A stretch of 64,000 nucleotides of DNA from Obelidium mucronatum (GCA_025765595.1 JAIVFH010000039.1:186001-250000), one strand, 5' to 3'; counted from the stretch's first letter, positions 21,400 to 34,128 are shown. The notes: generated by a model from the letters alone, not told the origin. Numbers and translations are program-made.

Positions 21400-22029
21400 T
21401 CATCAACAACAACAACAACATCATCAACATCAACAACCGCAACAACAACAAATAACAGCAACAACAACAACAAACACGGCAAAAAAGAAGAAAAGGAAGC
21501 CCACGCACTAGCACTACAACAAAGCATTGATCGAAACCTGCGCTTCTTTGTATACACGATTGAACGAGCCAAAGAAACACACCGTCTACGAAGCGACAAC
21601 AAGTTGATTGTGATTGTGGATAGAATCGGAATGACGCCAGCAAACTATGATCAACCCCTGGGGAAAGCGATTGTGAACGTCATGCCGCATTATCCCGAGT
21701 TGTTTGAGAGTTACTATGTGTTCCCCAAGAATGCAATGTTGATGGTTGCGTGGAAGGTGACGAGGGTCTTTTTGGACCCTGTGACGGTGGCGAGGATAAA
21801 GTTGTTGGGGGAGGCGGAGGTGCCGACAGTGTTGGGGGATATTATGCCAAAGTCGGAGCTTCTTGTGAGGTATGGAGGGGAGAAGGTGGATGGTGGTGGT
21901 TGTGGTGGTGGTGGTGGGGGTGCGGGGTCTGATGGGTGTGTTATTGGGACGGCGGCGGCAAAGGCGGATTTGGCTGTGGAGGATGTTGATGACGATGATG
22001 ACGAGTTCCATGACGCTGATGGGGAGTAA
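20344..22029 (+). CDS. CRAL-TRIO (Sec14-like) lipid-transfer protein
   Basis: Exons: 20344-20667, 20914-21051 and 21217-22029, giving 424 aa. A Ser/Pro-rich N-terminus (about 1-108) precedes the CRAL-TRIO-N helices (DLDIKRFLIAHRNNQANALK). The lipid-binding fold follows (NKLIVIVDRIGMTPANYD, YPELFESYYVFPKNAML, FLDPVTVARIKLLG). Between these parts, exon 3 encodes a Thr/Ser/Asn homopolymer-like insert from ACA/TCA repeats (about 21357-21475). The C-terminus is Gly-rich, then acidic (DDDDDE). It likely exchanges phosphatidylinositol-type lipids. Its introns hold long T and TC tracts. Confidence 0.85.
21081..21212. repeat. Poly(T) and (TC)n tracts in a Sec14-like gene intron
   Basis: A run of 37 T at 21081-21117 and about 38 bases of TC dinucleotide ending just before the acceptor at 21216. 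The TC tract serves as an overlong polypyrimidine tract. Confidence 0.9.
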
Positions 22030-22276
22030 GTTATTTGGAGTTCGTTTTTTGTTTATTGTTGAAGTCTGCAAATATCGTAATCTGGGTGGGGGAGAAACAG
22101 TAAACATGGGAGACGGGGGGAAACTGGGAGATGGTGTGGTTTGATTTTCTGCTTCTTAACTCTATTATAGTTGTTTGTTTGTTTTTATTATTCGTATTGT
22201 TGTTTTTATTTGTTTGTGTTTTAGTGGAATGCTTGGTTGTTTATTTAAATAATTGAAAAAGTATTCTTTCCAAGAA

Positions 22277-23701
22277 ATGGCAGCGACGCAGCTTGTGCAG
22301 TTTGCGCCGTTCGCGTCGGCCGTCGACGCCACGTTCTGGTGAGTGCCGCCCCCGACGCACGCACGCACTCACGCACTCGCCCGTCCGCCAGGCACGCGCT
22401 CGCGCAGCGCAAGATGGACGTCTTCAAACTCGACGCGGCGCCCGTCGCCATCGCCGCGTCGTACGGCGCCGCGTCGCCGCTGCTTGCGCTCGCCGCCGAT
22501 GCCTTCGCCGACGCCGCCGCCGAGCCGCCGCGCGCCGGGCTTGCCGCCGCCGGCGTGCTGCGCAACACAAACACCGTCGAGGACTTCAAGGCGCTCGACA
22601 AGGCCGCGCTGCTGAAGGCCGCGAGCGAGCGCGTGCGTCTTTTGTCTTTTTTTTTTTTTTTTTTTTTTTGTTTTTGGTGTGTTGTTTTCTGACTTGAAAA
22701 AAGGTGTGGGCGGCAATCACGTCCGGCGACGCGATCCGGAATCAATCCCTGCTGGCCGCGTTCTTCGTCCTGACGTTTGCCGATTTGAAAAAGTACAAGT
22801 TCTACTTTTGGTTTGCATTCCCAGCACTGCTGCCCACAGACCATTTCACGACTCCCGTGCAAGGAGGCATTCGGCCATTGAAGGATGTGTGGGATCAAGA
22901 ACTAATTGCGTCTCTAAAGTTGAATTATGATGCGATGCGTGGGTTGAATAATCAGGGTGGTGTTGATGGTGTTGTAGGGAATTCAGTCGACCCGTCATTG
23001 AGTGGCAGTAGTAGTCGTTTGGATACTGCTTTTGTGTTGGTCAAGAAGGATCCGTCAAACCCTACGTCGTCAGTTATTCTTGGGAAATTGGCGGATTGGG
23101 ATACCTTTTGGAAAGATGTTCCTGCTGAAGAGGTGTTTTTTTTTTTTTTTTTTTTTTTTTTTTGAACTTTATCTCACTCTTTTTTTTTAAAGTGGACTAT
23201 TGCTTTCGTCGACCCATCAAATCTGCCAAACAACCCTGGGTGGCCATTGCGAAACTTTTTGATTCTGCTCAAGCATCGTTTCAAGCTGGATTTTGTCAAC
23301 ATCATTTGTTACCGTGAAGGGCAGCTGAACCGAGATTCGGCTTCTACTCCTCCTTCTTCTTCACTTTATATCAAAGTGAATCTGCCTGGTTCTTTGCCTG
23401 GTTGGAGATGTTTAGCATGTTCCATGGAAAAAACTTTTTTGCTGAATTTTTTTTTTTCATTAGACATGTGTCCAAAATCAGTTGGATGGGAGAAAAACTC
23501 TACAGGAAAGTTGGGTGCACGCCTTGTAGATCTAGCGCCAATGATGGATCCGACTCGTCTGGCGGAAACAGCGGTTGACTTGAACTTGAAGCTTATGCGG
23601 TGGCGGATTATGCCGGAATTACAACTTGAAAAGATTTCCGAGACGAAATGTTTGCTTCTTGGATCTGGAACGCTTGGCTGCTATGTTGCTCGTGCTTTGA
23701 T

Positions 23702-23776
<75 letters not shown>

Positions 23777-24904
23777 TCTTTTCATTCACACTTGGCCATT
23801 TTTTAGGCATGGGGAGTTCGAAAGCTCACTTTGGTTGACAATGGAACAGTTTCCTTCTCAAATCCTGTTCGTCAGCCGCTGTTTACATTCGAAGACTCTG
23901 TAGCTGGTAAACCAAAGGCAGCAGCTGCGGCAGAGTCTTTGAAAAAGATTTTCCCTGGAATAGTTATGTCAATCAAAACTTCAACCCACCTTCCCTAACG
24001 CGGTGCACTTTTATTTCCAGAATGCCGAAGGAGTATCTCTGAATATTCCCATGCCCGGCCATCCGTCTGCATCTTTTGACGCGACTCAACGAGACGTTGA
24101 CACACTGAAGCAGTTGGTTGATGATCATGACGTCATTTATTTGCTCACGGATTCCCGAGAAGCTCGATGGTTGCCAACTGTAATGGGTGCAGCTACCAGC
24201 AAAATTGTCATTAATTGTGCCCTTGGATTCGACACGTTTTTGGTTATGCGCCATGGAGTTCGTTCTGCATTGATTCCAGCAGGTGTTGATGCAGAAGATG
24301 TTCATGGTGGTGTTATGGGATGCTATTACTGTAATGATGTGGTTGCACCAGCAGATGTAATGTATATTTCTTTCTTTCTTAATCGGCTATTTTTTGACAT
24401 TTCTTGAATCGCAGTCACTAAGTGATCGAACGCTGGATCAACAATGCACTGTAACACGTCCAGGACTATCTCTTCTCGCAAGTGGGCTTGCGGTTGAACT
24501 TATGGTGTCAATCTTGAATCATCCGAACGGGTAAGCAAAGTTTACAAAGAAGCGGGTCGCGAATGTTTTCTGAGATAAACCATAGTCAATGGGCACCTGC
24601 TGATACAGTTGCTGGTCCCACAGAACCCACTCAGCATCCTTTGGGAATAGTTCCACACCAAATTCGCGGGTTCCTGACGCATTTTTCAAATCTGCTTGTT
24701 TCAGGACGGTCTTATGACAAGTGCACTGCATGTTCGGCACCGGTTCTAGAGGAATACAAGCGTGATGGAGCTGTCTTTGTTGAAAAGGTGCTCAAGAACC
24801 CAAAGTACTTGGAAGAGTTGACAGGGTTGACAAAACTCCATAACGATACGGAGAATGCAGATGTTGATTGGGATGAAGGAGAGGAGGGAGAGGATGTATT
24901 TTGA
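22277..24904 (+). CDS. ATG7: Autophagy E1-like enzyme ATG7
   Basis: Exons: 22277-22338, 22392-22632, 22704-23132, 23193-23400, 23464-23702, 23807-23962, 24021-24356, 24415-24530 and 24586-24904, giving 701 aa (human 703). The N-terminal domain contains [18 protein letters not shown]. The adenylation domain has [16 protein letters not shown] and [17 protein letters not shown]. The catalytic cysteine sits in [12 protein letters not shown]. The C-terminus shows [19 protein letters not shown] and YLEELTGL. It activates ATG8 and ATG12. The first two exons are GC-rich and alanine-rich, the rest is not. One intron carries a long GT repeat. Confidence 0.97.
23703..23774. repeat. (GT)n microsatellite at an ATG7 intron donor
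   Basis: About 72 bases of GT dinucleotide beginning exactly at the donor site of the intron at 23703-23806. The true donor is therefore one of many GTs; frame supports the first. Confidence 0.95.
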
Positions 24905-25023
24905 GTGTAGTAATAAATCCTGTTTGTTGTATTTTGTCGTAACCCATAGAGGTTTATTAAATAGCTTCGTGTATGGCTTGCGTAACTATGTTCCCGCGAT
25001 GAGGTTCTTGCCAAATCATTGTT

Positions 25024-26374
25024 TCAGCTCTGGGCCTGTTCAGTTTCCAAATCGATCCTTCTATTATTCGCCGTGTAGAGGGGCACAATGAGCATGACCA
25101 CCCCACAAACCCCGATTCTCCAAATCATGGCATCACTCAAAGACCCATCCGAAGCCCTCAAAGCATTCGAAACCAATAAAACAACCACCCCAAAAAACTG
25201 ACCAGCCGTTTGAATCAACCCAGCACTCGTCCCTTCCCCAACAGGATACGTGCATTCAACACCCAACTCCAACGCAATCGGGGCCAACGCGAATCCACCA
25301 ATCCCCGTAACAGCCGCGCTTGCAAACAAAAGCACGCGTCGATCCGTAAACGATGCGCTGAAATAGAAACCGAGGGACCCCAAAAAGGAAACTACCGTAA
25401 GGAGTTTCAGAAACAGACGATGCAGCTTGGTTCTATCCAGAATCGCGCCTAGCAAGAGGGATGAGATGACACCGCTGATGATTGTGATGATTCCGATTAT
25501 TCCAGAGTCAGCCTTTTTTTTTACAACGTCAATAAAAAAAAAACTGGTAAAAAAAAGGGAAACATGATTAAAAAAAACAAACCTCAGAATATCCAAAAGG
25601 TGTCACATAATCGCTAATCAAAGTGAAATAAGTGTCCAGAGAACCAGCAGTCATGCCATACGCTGCAACAATGACAATAAACTGTGGATTCATCACGGCT
25701 TGTTTCAATCCATGTAAAAACGGGAGAGAATCGACTTGTGCGCTCTTTGACGGCGCAATGGCCGGTTTGTCAAACACAAGCAGTGAAGTGAGACCAGTTG
25801 AAAACACAATTGCAAACGTTGCCAGGTTGAGTGTATTCATGTTTTGTGGATCTGAATTCACGAGAGCAGGACCAATTGCCAGAGCAAGCGCTGTTCCTCC
25901 ATAGATTGATAGTGACATTACAGTGTTGGCAGTGAGGCGTTCGTTTTCGCCGAACCAGGCGGCACATGCCTTTGTAGGTGCGTTGAATGCAAATGGTGTT
26001 GCGATTGCGGCGATTGTTTGGCCTATAAAGAGGAATGGGACTTGTGTTTCTGGGGGGCCAAGGATTGATCCTAACCAGCGGACCAATCCGCCCAACGTTA
26101 CTCCCCATGTTCCAATCAGTACGGATACTCGGAGACCATATGTATCAAGAACGTATATCGCAGGATAAGCGAATGGAATGAATACAATCTGAAATACAAG
26201 TGCAACCATGTTGATTGTGAATTCGGAGCAATTGTAGAACCGAGCTGCTGATGGCGAAACAGCCGCATATGTTGACCATAACAATGCGTTGTTGAAGTTG
26301 GCAAAGAAGACGCCAACTGCCACAGCGAAGCGGAATGGTGACAGGGCAACTTCTTGCCCTTGTGCTTCAACCAT
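25024..26374 (-). CDS. Major facilitator transporter, SLC49/FLVCR-like
   Basis: Exons (minus strand): 26374-25583 and 25512-25024, giving 426 aa with about twelve hydrophobic helices. The N-terminal WSTYAAVSPSAARFYNCS and INMVALVFQIVFIPFAYPA, then LDTYGLRVSVLIGTWG, follow the SLC49 pattern, whose animal members move haem, choline or similar organic substrates. The loop after helix 6 is short and basic. A cluster of charged residues ends the protein. Substrate cannot be told from sequence. Its ATG lies 84 bases downstream of the argininosuccinate synthase stop, on the same strand. Confidence 0.8.
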
Positions 26375-26458
26375 CCAATAAATTACAAATATGATTTAAT
26401 CATTGGTAAACGTATGCTTTATTCATTACTACGCAAGTGCTATTTTTTTTTTTTTTTT

Positions 26459-28103
26459 CTAGAATCCAGATCCAGTAACCTTCTCCTTTTGGGCAACGTA
26501 GGCCTTGAGACGGATGGCGTTGATCTTGATGAATCCATCAGAGTCTTGTGGGTTGAATCCACCAGCAACATCCATTGAGGCAATCTTGTCATCGTACAAG
26601 GAAATGCTAGATTCGCGACCTTCAACAATAACGTTGCCCTTGTACAACTTCACTAAAAAAAAAGAAAAAGAATTCATGTGAATAACAGGAATCCAAACCA
26701 CCCAAAAGTAAACTAACAGTGCACAGTTCCAGCAACAGTTTGTTGACTTTGCTCAACAGCAGCCATGATGAATTCACGTTCTGGTGAAAACCAGAAACCG
26801 TTATAGATGATTTCAGACAAACGCTGGGAGAACTGGTCTCGGAGACGACGAACTTCACGGTCCAGTGTGAGACCTTCAAGGTCAACGTGAGCGGCACGAA
26901 GAATAGTTCCTCCTGGAGTTTCGTAGCATCTGCAGATAAAAAAAAAGTTTAAGAACTCCCATCGCCGCAAAATTAGCAGGGAAACCACAAGCACTTACCC
27001 ACGAGACTTAATTCCAATGAATCTGTTCTCGACGATATCAATTCTGCCGACTCCGTGCTTTCTACCGAGCTGGTTCAAGTACAAGAATTGGTCCAAACCG
27101 TCCGTAATGGTAGTTCCGTCAACCTTGTTGACAATCTTGACAGGCTTTCCACCTTCAAAGGTGATGGAAATGCGTTCAGGGGTGTTTGGGGCATCTTCGG
27201 GATCAGTAATGAGCTTCCACATGTCCTTTGGTGGGGTGACATTTGGGTCTTCGAGAATACCAGCTTCGTACTGCGTTTGTTTGTTCATCAGTCAAGATCT
27301 TGTATCTTGAATGCAAAAAAAAAAAGTATGTTAACTCACAGAGATGTGGTACAAGTTCTCGTCAGTGGACCATGGCTTGGCAGCAGTCTGGAAGACTGGG
27401 ATACCCTTCTCAGCAGCGTACGCGAGAAGAGCTGGACGACCAGGGAAACGCTCAAAGAATTCTGGGATTCTCCATGGAGCAATCACCTTGATGGATGGCT
27501 GAAGAGCGTAGTAACCAAGTTCGAATCTGACTTGGTCGTTACCCTTTCCGGTGCATCCGTGGGACACGTAGTCACATCCTTCTTGGTTGGCGATGCGAAT
27601 CTGAGTCTTTGTGATGACAGGACGGGCAAGGGAAGTTCCCAAAAGGTAAACTCCTTCGTAGAGAGCGTTAGCTTGAACTGCAGAGTACACGACACCCTCA
27701 ACGAATTCCTTGCGGAGGTCCTGGTAGATGTGATAGCATAGGTGTGGGTCAAATTTTTCTTTTTGATTTCGCGCATCGCATCTTATCGACACACAAGATA
27801 ACAACCACCCACCTCAATGTAGACCTTAGAAGCTCCAATCTTAAGGGCCTTCACTCTAGCAGCTTCGAAATCTTCTTCTTGACCAATCTGTAGCGCCAAA
27901 AGTCAGTTCCAATGTAAATGAGAGATCAAACTGGACATACGTTGGCCATGTAGCATACGACGTCATACCCCTGCAAGAAAACATGTCAGATACAGAATCA
28001 GTTCCAAGGCACAAAAGCTTACCTCTTCGAGCAACCACGCAAGAATGCAGGAGGTGTCCAAACCTCCAGAGTAGGCCAAGCAGACTTTTCCTTTCACAGC
28101 CAT
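26459..28103 (-). CDS. ASS1: Argininosuccinate synthase
   Basis: Exons (minus strand): 28103-28023, 27970-27941, 27887-27813, 27720-27340, 27270-26999, 26929-26718 and 26652-26459, giving 414 aa (human 412). The ATP-pyrophosphatase loop [13 protein letters not shown] is in exon 1. [21 protein letters not shown], and [13 protein letters not shown] are conserved substrate motifs. The end is [16 protein letters not shown]. It ligates citrulline and aspartate in arginine synthesis. Exon 2 is only 30 bases. It is divergent from the next glycosyltransferase, with 78 bases between ATGs. Confidence 0.97.
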
Positions 28104-28181
28104 TTTTGAATAAATTTTCTTATGCTGAAAAAGAAAAAAACAAGTGATTCATTCCAATTCAACTTCACATCCCATTTTCAA

Positions 28182-29679
28182 ATGTTGGCGATCGCCGTGA
28201 TTTTACTTTTGGCGATAGAAAGTTTGGCAGATAGAACAGTGCGACGTGATTCACTTTACCCGGGAATATGGGCCATCCGATCAACAAAAGACACACAAGA
28301 AAAGGAAGTGGCGGCGGAGCTGGTACAGGAAAAGGGAGCTTGGAATATGTGGCCGTCGAAGCAATCCTCTGATTCGCTCAGTAGCGTTTCAGATTTCGAC
28401 CGTAGAGTGGAAACTCCGCCATTTGATCTTTATGCACAAGCAAAGGCAAACCCAGACAGCTTCCTTAAAACGCATCTCAAATCAACCGCGAAGGCGAAAA
28501 GCATTTCTCGGAAGCAAATTGATGTTACCATACACGTATTTGCTTGGCGGCGAGTAAAGTCTTTGGTGCGGTTGCTGACATCAATGGCAGAGGCAGATTA
28601 TGGCCATCGACGCGATATCCCATTGATATTCCATCTGGACTACAGATTCTCGACAGATGTAGAATCTGTAATAGAAAAGTTCACATGGAACTTTGGAGTA
28701 AAAACCATCTTGCGGAGTAATGTTTCGTTGGGTTTATCAAATGTGAGGGTCCCAAATTCATTCCGCTTTCCCTGAACAGCAAAAAAACACCAATCAAAAA
28801 ACAGATGATGACTACAGCCTGGAAGCCGTCGTCTCCTGACTCTTTTTCCTTGTTTTTCGAAGATGATATTTCTCTTTCGCCTCTGTATTTTACATATGCC
28901 GAGTGGTGCGCAACCAATTTACTTTTGGATTCAAAAGCTGGAGGAAATTTATTTCGGAACAGTATAGGGTGCTCCCTTTATACTCCTCGCATCAATGAGA
29001 TTTCTCCTACACCTGATCCCCAGCACCCACCTGCATGGAGCCCTAATAAGCTCTTGGGAACATTCAAGAATAGTAGCAGAGACTCCTCTGCACTATTTTT
29101 GTTTCAGCTTCCTTGCTCGTGGGGTGCTATATATAGTGCCCGTCATTGGGACTCTTTTATCAAGTACCTTGCTTGGAGAAACTCCAACCCTCCTTACTTA
29201 CTTCCTGCTATCCCCAAATCTCGATCAAATTTTTGGAATCATTCATGGAAAAGGTATGTATTGACCTGACTTTTATGTTTGGGGAAATTAAATCGACGCT
29301 TATTAGGTACTTGATTGAATATATGTACATCAATAGCCTTGTAATGGTGTATCCAAATTTTCCAAACGAGACGTCGTTTAGCACAAATCATTATGAAACT
29401 GGCGTTCACAGTGTGGCTGATGGAGTCGCTATCATCGTTCCTGACATTCTGCGAGAAGATATTGACGACCGATTTACTGTTCCACTATTGCAGCGAAGTG
29501 ATGGAGAGAATGTTTGGTCTGCATTTAAGCACGCTATCAGCAAGACATCTGCAGAAAATCAACTGCCAGTTGTCGACTTACACCACAACCTAAAAAAGGG
29601 AGGTTTATCAGAATTGTCCGAGGAGGTTGCAGCTTTTAATCGTAAAATTGCTGGCGTTCTGCCGAAAATAAGTAGTTGA
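28182..29679 (+). CDS. Glycosyltransferase (plant/protist GT2-like family)
   Basis: Exons: 28182-28742, 28805-29253 and 29307-29679, giving 460 aa. A cleavable signal peptide or anchor (LAIAVILLLAIESLA) opens the protein. The core has VTIHVFAWRRVKSLVRLL (fold start), FFEDDISLSPLYF (acidic DXD-like motif), YTPRINEI, LPCSWGAIY and IPKSRSNFWNHSWKRYL. It ends with YPNFPNETSFSTNHYETG. The last block is characteristic of an uncharacterised glycosyltransferase family known to me from plants and protists. Substrates are unknown. Three N-glycosylation-type sequons are present. Confidence 0.75.
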
Positions 29680-29827
29680 GCAATGACAGACAACCAGTTA
29701 GGAATAATACAATTTCTTTTTCGATCTCACAAAGTTAAACAGAGAAGGAGCAAAGAAAACTAAAAGAAAACAAACAATAAAAAACACCAGTTCCCATTAA
29801 GCTCAAAAAGAAGCCGACTTCAGTACA

Positions 29828-31459
29828 TTAGAGGTCAGCCTGCTTTGCCATCCATTCCTTAACAAAGATACTGGCCTTCATAAACTTCTTGCTTGCATAC
29901 TTCTTGTAGAAAGCTTCATGTTTACATGGCTTCTTCAAATATTCAATCATCATTTCTGATACAGGTTCAATAGCGTCCTCGGCGTAACCCGAGTAGTGGA
30001 CCAAATTTGCATCCTTCAAAATAAAAAATCTTTAATGGAGCGTATTTAATTGCAGAAGAATACATGCTCACCCAGGGCCCTTGGTCCAACATTCTTCTTG
30101 CCAAGTAGAGACCAGTGGCAGCGACGTGAGAAGGGAGGACATCCAAGAAGCGGTGATCTACAAGAGAGATTTCCATCAAGTATTTGGCAAGAGTTCTTGT
30201 TTGGATGTTGTAGTTTTCAGCCTTTGAGCAGCGACGAAGAAAGCTCATGGAGCTTGGGTATTGGAGGTTGAAGTCGAGGACAGAGAGAACATAACGTTCA
30301 GCCTTTTGGATCTCCTCTTCTGTGTATCCATTATCGGCCATGTAGATAAAGTTCTTGATAGATGGAGCAATAACTTCTTCATACTTGGCGGCAATGAACA
30401 TAGATGTGATACCAACGAGCTGAAGCTTGACAAGTGACACGACACGAAGGGACAAAAAGCGGTCAATGATGTTCACGGCCAAGTAAAGAGTTTCTGGCAG
30501 AAGACGGAACTTGTTGTGGATGTCAATCAACCAGTCAATCAGAATGTCACGCATGTTCCATTTCAGCTCCTTTTGCGATTCCATATAGTGAGGGTTTGGC
30601 ATCGCGTTCACCTGCAAGATATTAAAATGTTTCATTAAAACTGTCAAACAGCAACAAACAATTTTACCTCCAATTTTTTCATGTACTCAAAGATCTCAAC
30701 AACATACTCGGACAACATCATTGGGTCACAAGCATCGTCTGCGTCAAGGTCATCCCATTCAACTTGAACCATGGCTTTTGGGGCAACGAGAGGTTTTGGA
30801 AGGGGGGCAACCACTTCAACCGTCTTGGTCACTTCGGCCTTAGCTTCGGCACCAGTTTCACTACTTTGATCTTTAACAGTGGCAGCGCGAGTCTTGGGTC
30901 CAACTGCGGCCTTAGCTGTCGTTCCCTTGGCCACAGCCTTGCGGGGCTTTACATTTTCCGCCTCGGCCATCTTCGCAACCTCGGCTTGGGCCGCAGTTGC
31001 TTTGGCAGCAGTCTTTGCCGTCTCTGAAACAGTTTTCTTGGCAGATTGGGAGCGGGTGCGAGTTGGCTTAGTGACTTTGGTTGTTGACTGGTGCAAAGAA
31101 TTAGAAAGGCAGGAACTACGTGGAGGTCACAAAGGTATTTACCGGCTGGACTTGTACTTGATGCACAGCCGCGAGGGGTTGTTTCTTGGTGAGAGCGGCT
31201 TTAGCTGGAACAGCCTTACCCGGCGCTGGAGCAGCCACATTCGCGTTGGCTTGCTTCAAACCGACAGCACCCAGACCTTTTGACACAACATCTTTGACAG
31301 TCTTTCCTGGCTGGTTCACGGCATGAGCGTTTTCTTGGTCTTCGTTCTTTGCAGCCATAGCAGCAGCGCGTCGAGTTTGAATCTAACCAAAAGGTGTTTT
31401 TTGACTGATGAATAACAATGACACACGATGAAAACCAATAAGAATACCTGAGAACTCAT
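29828..31459 (-). CDS. G2/mitotic B-type cyclin
   Basis: Exons (minus strand): 31459-31448, 31382-31143, 31087-30668, 30611-30072 and 30013-29828, giving 465 aa. The first exon codes four residues. A long Ala/Lys/Thr-rich N-terminus (about 1-210) precedes the cyclin box: MRDILIDWLIDIHNKFRLLPETLYLAVNIIDRFLS is split here as the MRDILIDWL and FRLLPETLYL motifs, then FIAAKYEE and NFIYMADNGYT. It would activate a CDK1-type kinase at mitosis. No RxxL destruction box or KEN box is visible before the cyclin box; the nearest is RAAAMAAKN, which keeps R and N but has A for L. Confidence 0.92.
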
Positions 31460-32103
31460 TTTATAATCTAAATACTGAAGGAGGTGGATAGGAAATAATC
31501 AATTCGCGACAATCGGTAGTTGGAGACAGGAGGGTATACTGCGGCAGGTGTTTAAGTCAAACGCATTTACCGACAATTAATATTAAATATTTACAAGAGT
31601 TCCGGTTAGTTCAGAGTACGAGCTGTAAAGAGAGAGAATTCAGCTGACAGTTCGTAAGGAGAAGAAACAGCCAAACCTTGACGGACAAAAAAAATATACG
31701 CGGGATCGGACAAAGCAGAGAGTCCAAACGCAGGCAGAAACGAACCTAATTTGGTTTGATATTAGCTGGTTGAAAGGCGGGCATGTAGGGCGTCCATCCT
31801 CTGGACTCTGAGGATGAGACAAACAATGCCTGTCCTTCATTCATCAGACGGATGTATGCTTCATATCGGATGATATGCCACTGCATAGCGCACTGATATT
31901 CACAGATAGAGTGGCAGTAGGTGTATTGTACCTTGGGGTGTGTTGGTGGTAGGGGTTGTCCGAGAGGATTTATGGAAGATTTTGTCGTTCTTCTTATTTA
32001 TCTTTTCCTTTAAATAAACATGTTCAAAAGTTGTCCGAACCAAAACAAGAGGGTGCGCTTGGTTGGTAATTTTCTTCCTTTCCTTCTAAGATACACGTCA
32101 CTC
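31460..32103. other. Intergenic region upstream of cyclin B
   Basis: 644 bases between the cyclin start and the LRRC43-like stop. Composition is mixed, not strongly AT-rich, and short frames (for example 31640-31840 minus) look random. I see no splice-linked exons, tRNA or repeat. It likely holds the cyclin promoter and the LRRC43 3' UTR. Confidence 0.4.
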
Positions 32104-34128
32104 CTAGTCGTACTTTTGGTGGGATCGGCTGATGGCACGGTCTTCCAATGTAGGGTGTAACTTAAATGTAGTTCGGACCGTACATACTAATAGAGGAACA
32201 GTTGATCCTTCTAATTCTCTCTCAAAGTGATAATCCCCATTTATCACTTTTTTTCCGTCTAAAAATGGTTCCAAGTGAATCTTCGCAAAACCAACCTCAC
32301 GTTGGCTAACAAGCTTCTTCTCATATTGGACTAAGAGTATTGAAATCTTAGTCACAGATATCTAATGCGTTGGGTAATGGTATTCACCGTCATCATCTTT
32401 CTTCCCTTTTCCAGGTGGACCTTTCTTGCCCTTGTCAGCGGGCTTTTTGGTATCCTTCTTTGGACTGATTGGCCTTGGTGCTTCTTTTTTGCTTCCGCTA
32501 ATAGGCCTCATGCCAGCTTTAGATGCGGAACTACCAGGACGCGTTCCTGGGTCCACGCCACCAATAGACATTGAGCTCAATAAAATATCATTTACTATTG
32601 GCGTGAAAGCAAACCGCTTTTCATGCAGCTTCAGCGATATACTCCCTATGACATTATTTTGTGAGCAGATATCAAACGGTAAGGTCTCAATACCATTGAA
32701 TGCATCCCTTGTTTTCTTTGTAATAGGAAGCGAAACACAGTTGACTGTGGCTACTTCAATTAGATCTTGAGTCCATTGGATCGAGTTGGCGCATTCGAAC
32801 TGAACGCCACTATATTCATTGAAAATTGCTTCGATGTGGTAAACAACTTCATCAAGAGGCCTGCTGTCAGCAGGCTCCTCGATATCTGGCTGCTTGAGTC
32901 CTGTCATTTCGTCTAATTTTATCATTAGAGTGACGTCTGCATTTTGTGCTATTTAACAACGGCTAGGAAGACACGGACTTATTTATCTTGGAATTTACCC
33001 GAATTTGTTACGGGGCAAATAACAGAAGCTGCCGCCTCGTTGACAGATCTTTCAGAAATGGACACATTAACGTCGTCAAGAACTATTAATCTCATCATTT
33101 TGGAAACGACTGTTTTCCTATATCCTTCAATTAAAAACAAAGGATTTCTCTTGGGAAATAATAAGTATAGTTGTATAAATTATTGAAACTTACAAGAAGT
33201 GCAAGTATTTGAAGATTTGGAATGCATTCCAACCGTTGAACTGTTCCATTCAAATCACATAATTCATTTCCGGAAAGGTCCAGAGATACAAGACATGAAG
33301 GGGCAACAAATCCATCAACTGATTTAATGAGATTGTGGCTCGCACCAAAGTGGATGAGGCTCGCAAGCTTCGAAATGTTGGGACATACTGCCAGTCTGAA
33401 AATTTCGCTTACTGTCACATCCCAAACAAATTAAGAACCAACCTATTGGCATTGAGGTGTAAAATTTGGATGTCCTGGGGTAAGTTTGAAGGTTCAAACG
33501 ATTCAATCAAGTTTCCGGTAAGCGATAACTCCTTCAAATTCTTAAGTTTTTTGACGCCAACATCAATTCTGCTGATCTTCTTATCAACTAAACGCAGAGT
33601 TTTGAAGAACCCGAATATGTACTCTTCAGAGAATATTTCACGTTCTTTTGAAGTTGCTTTATGGCAGCTTGTTTTGAATTTGCAGACAATGGCCTTCAGT
33701 TCTGCCGCCTCGTTTGACCAGTTCAAGTCCGCTGTTTGCTTCAGTTACACTTCGACTGACTCATCTTAATTTAAAAATCACCTTTCGACCACAGATCGAT
33801 TTCCCAATCTAAATCGCAATCACTGTCACTTGCGGTTGCACATATGGCAAATTCATCACAAACCTTGCGTTAGGCCTTCAGCATCCTCGTCTAATAAATC
33901 ATCGACGACCAAAGGCGCTTTTGCTCGACTTGTTGTCTTTCCGGAATCTGTTCTGCCGTTGCTGTGTATCGAAGGTCTTGAACTAGGCGTGACTTTGTTT
34001 CGCTTAACATTCTTTGGTGCCACCGCAGATTTCTTCGTCGCGTGTTCTGATTTGCTCTTCTCGGGAAATATGCCCATTGTTTCATTGAGAACAGCCAAAA
34101 AAGCACTACTAGCATAGGCACTCTGCAT
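32104..34128 (-). CDS. LRRC43: Leucine-rich repeat protein, LRRC43-like (ciliary)
   Basis: Exons (minus strand): 34128-33910, 33863-33782, 33731-33443, 33395-33194, 33149-32999, 32936-32388 and 32330-32104, giving 572 aa (human about 656). After a basic tail-like N-terminus, the LRR region reads LRLVDKKISRIDVGVKKL, LPQDIQILHLNANR, GASHNLIKSVDG, and LVSLDLSGNELCDL. An LRR cap follows (NPLFLIEGYRKTVV, LDDVNVS). A Lys/Pro/Gly-rich linker precedes a C-terminal beta-rich segment. LRRC43 is associated with motile cilia in animals. Its ATG lies 69 bases from that of the flippase. Confidence 0.75.

Noticed and set aside
23619..23810. Thr-His repeat frame opposite the GT microsatellite
   Set aside because: Pure translation of a dinucleotide repeat inside an ATG7 intron.
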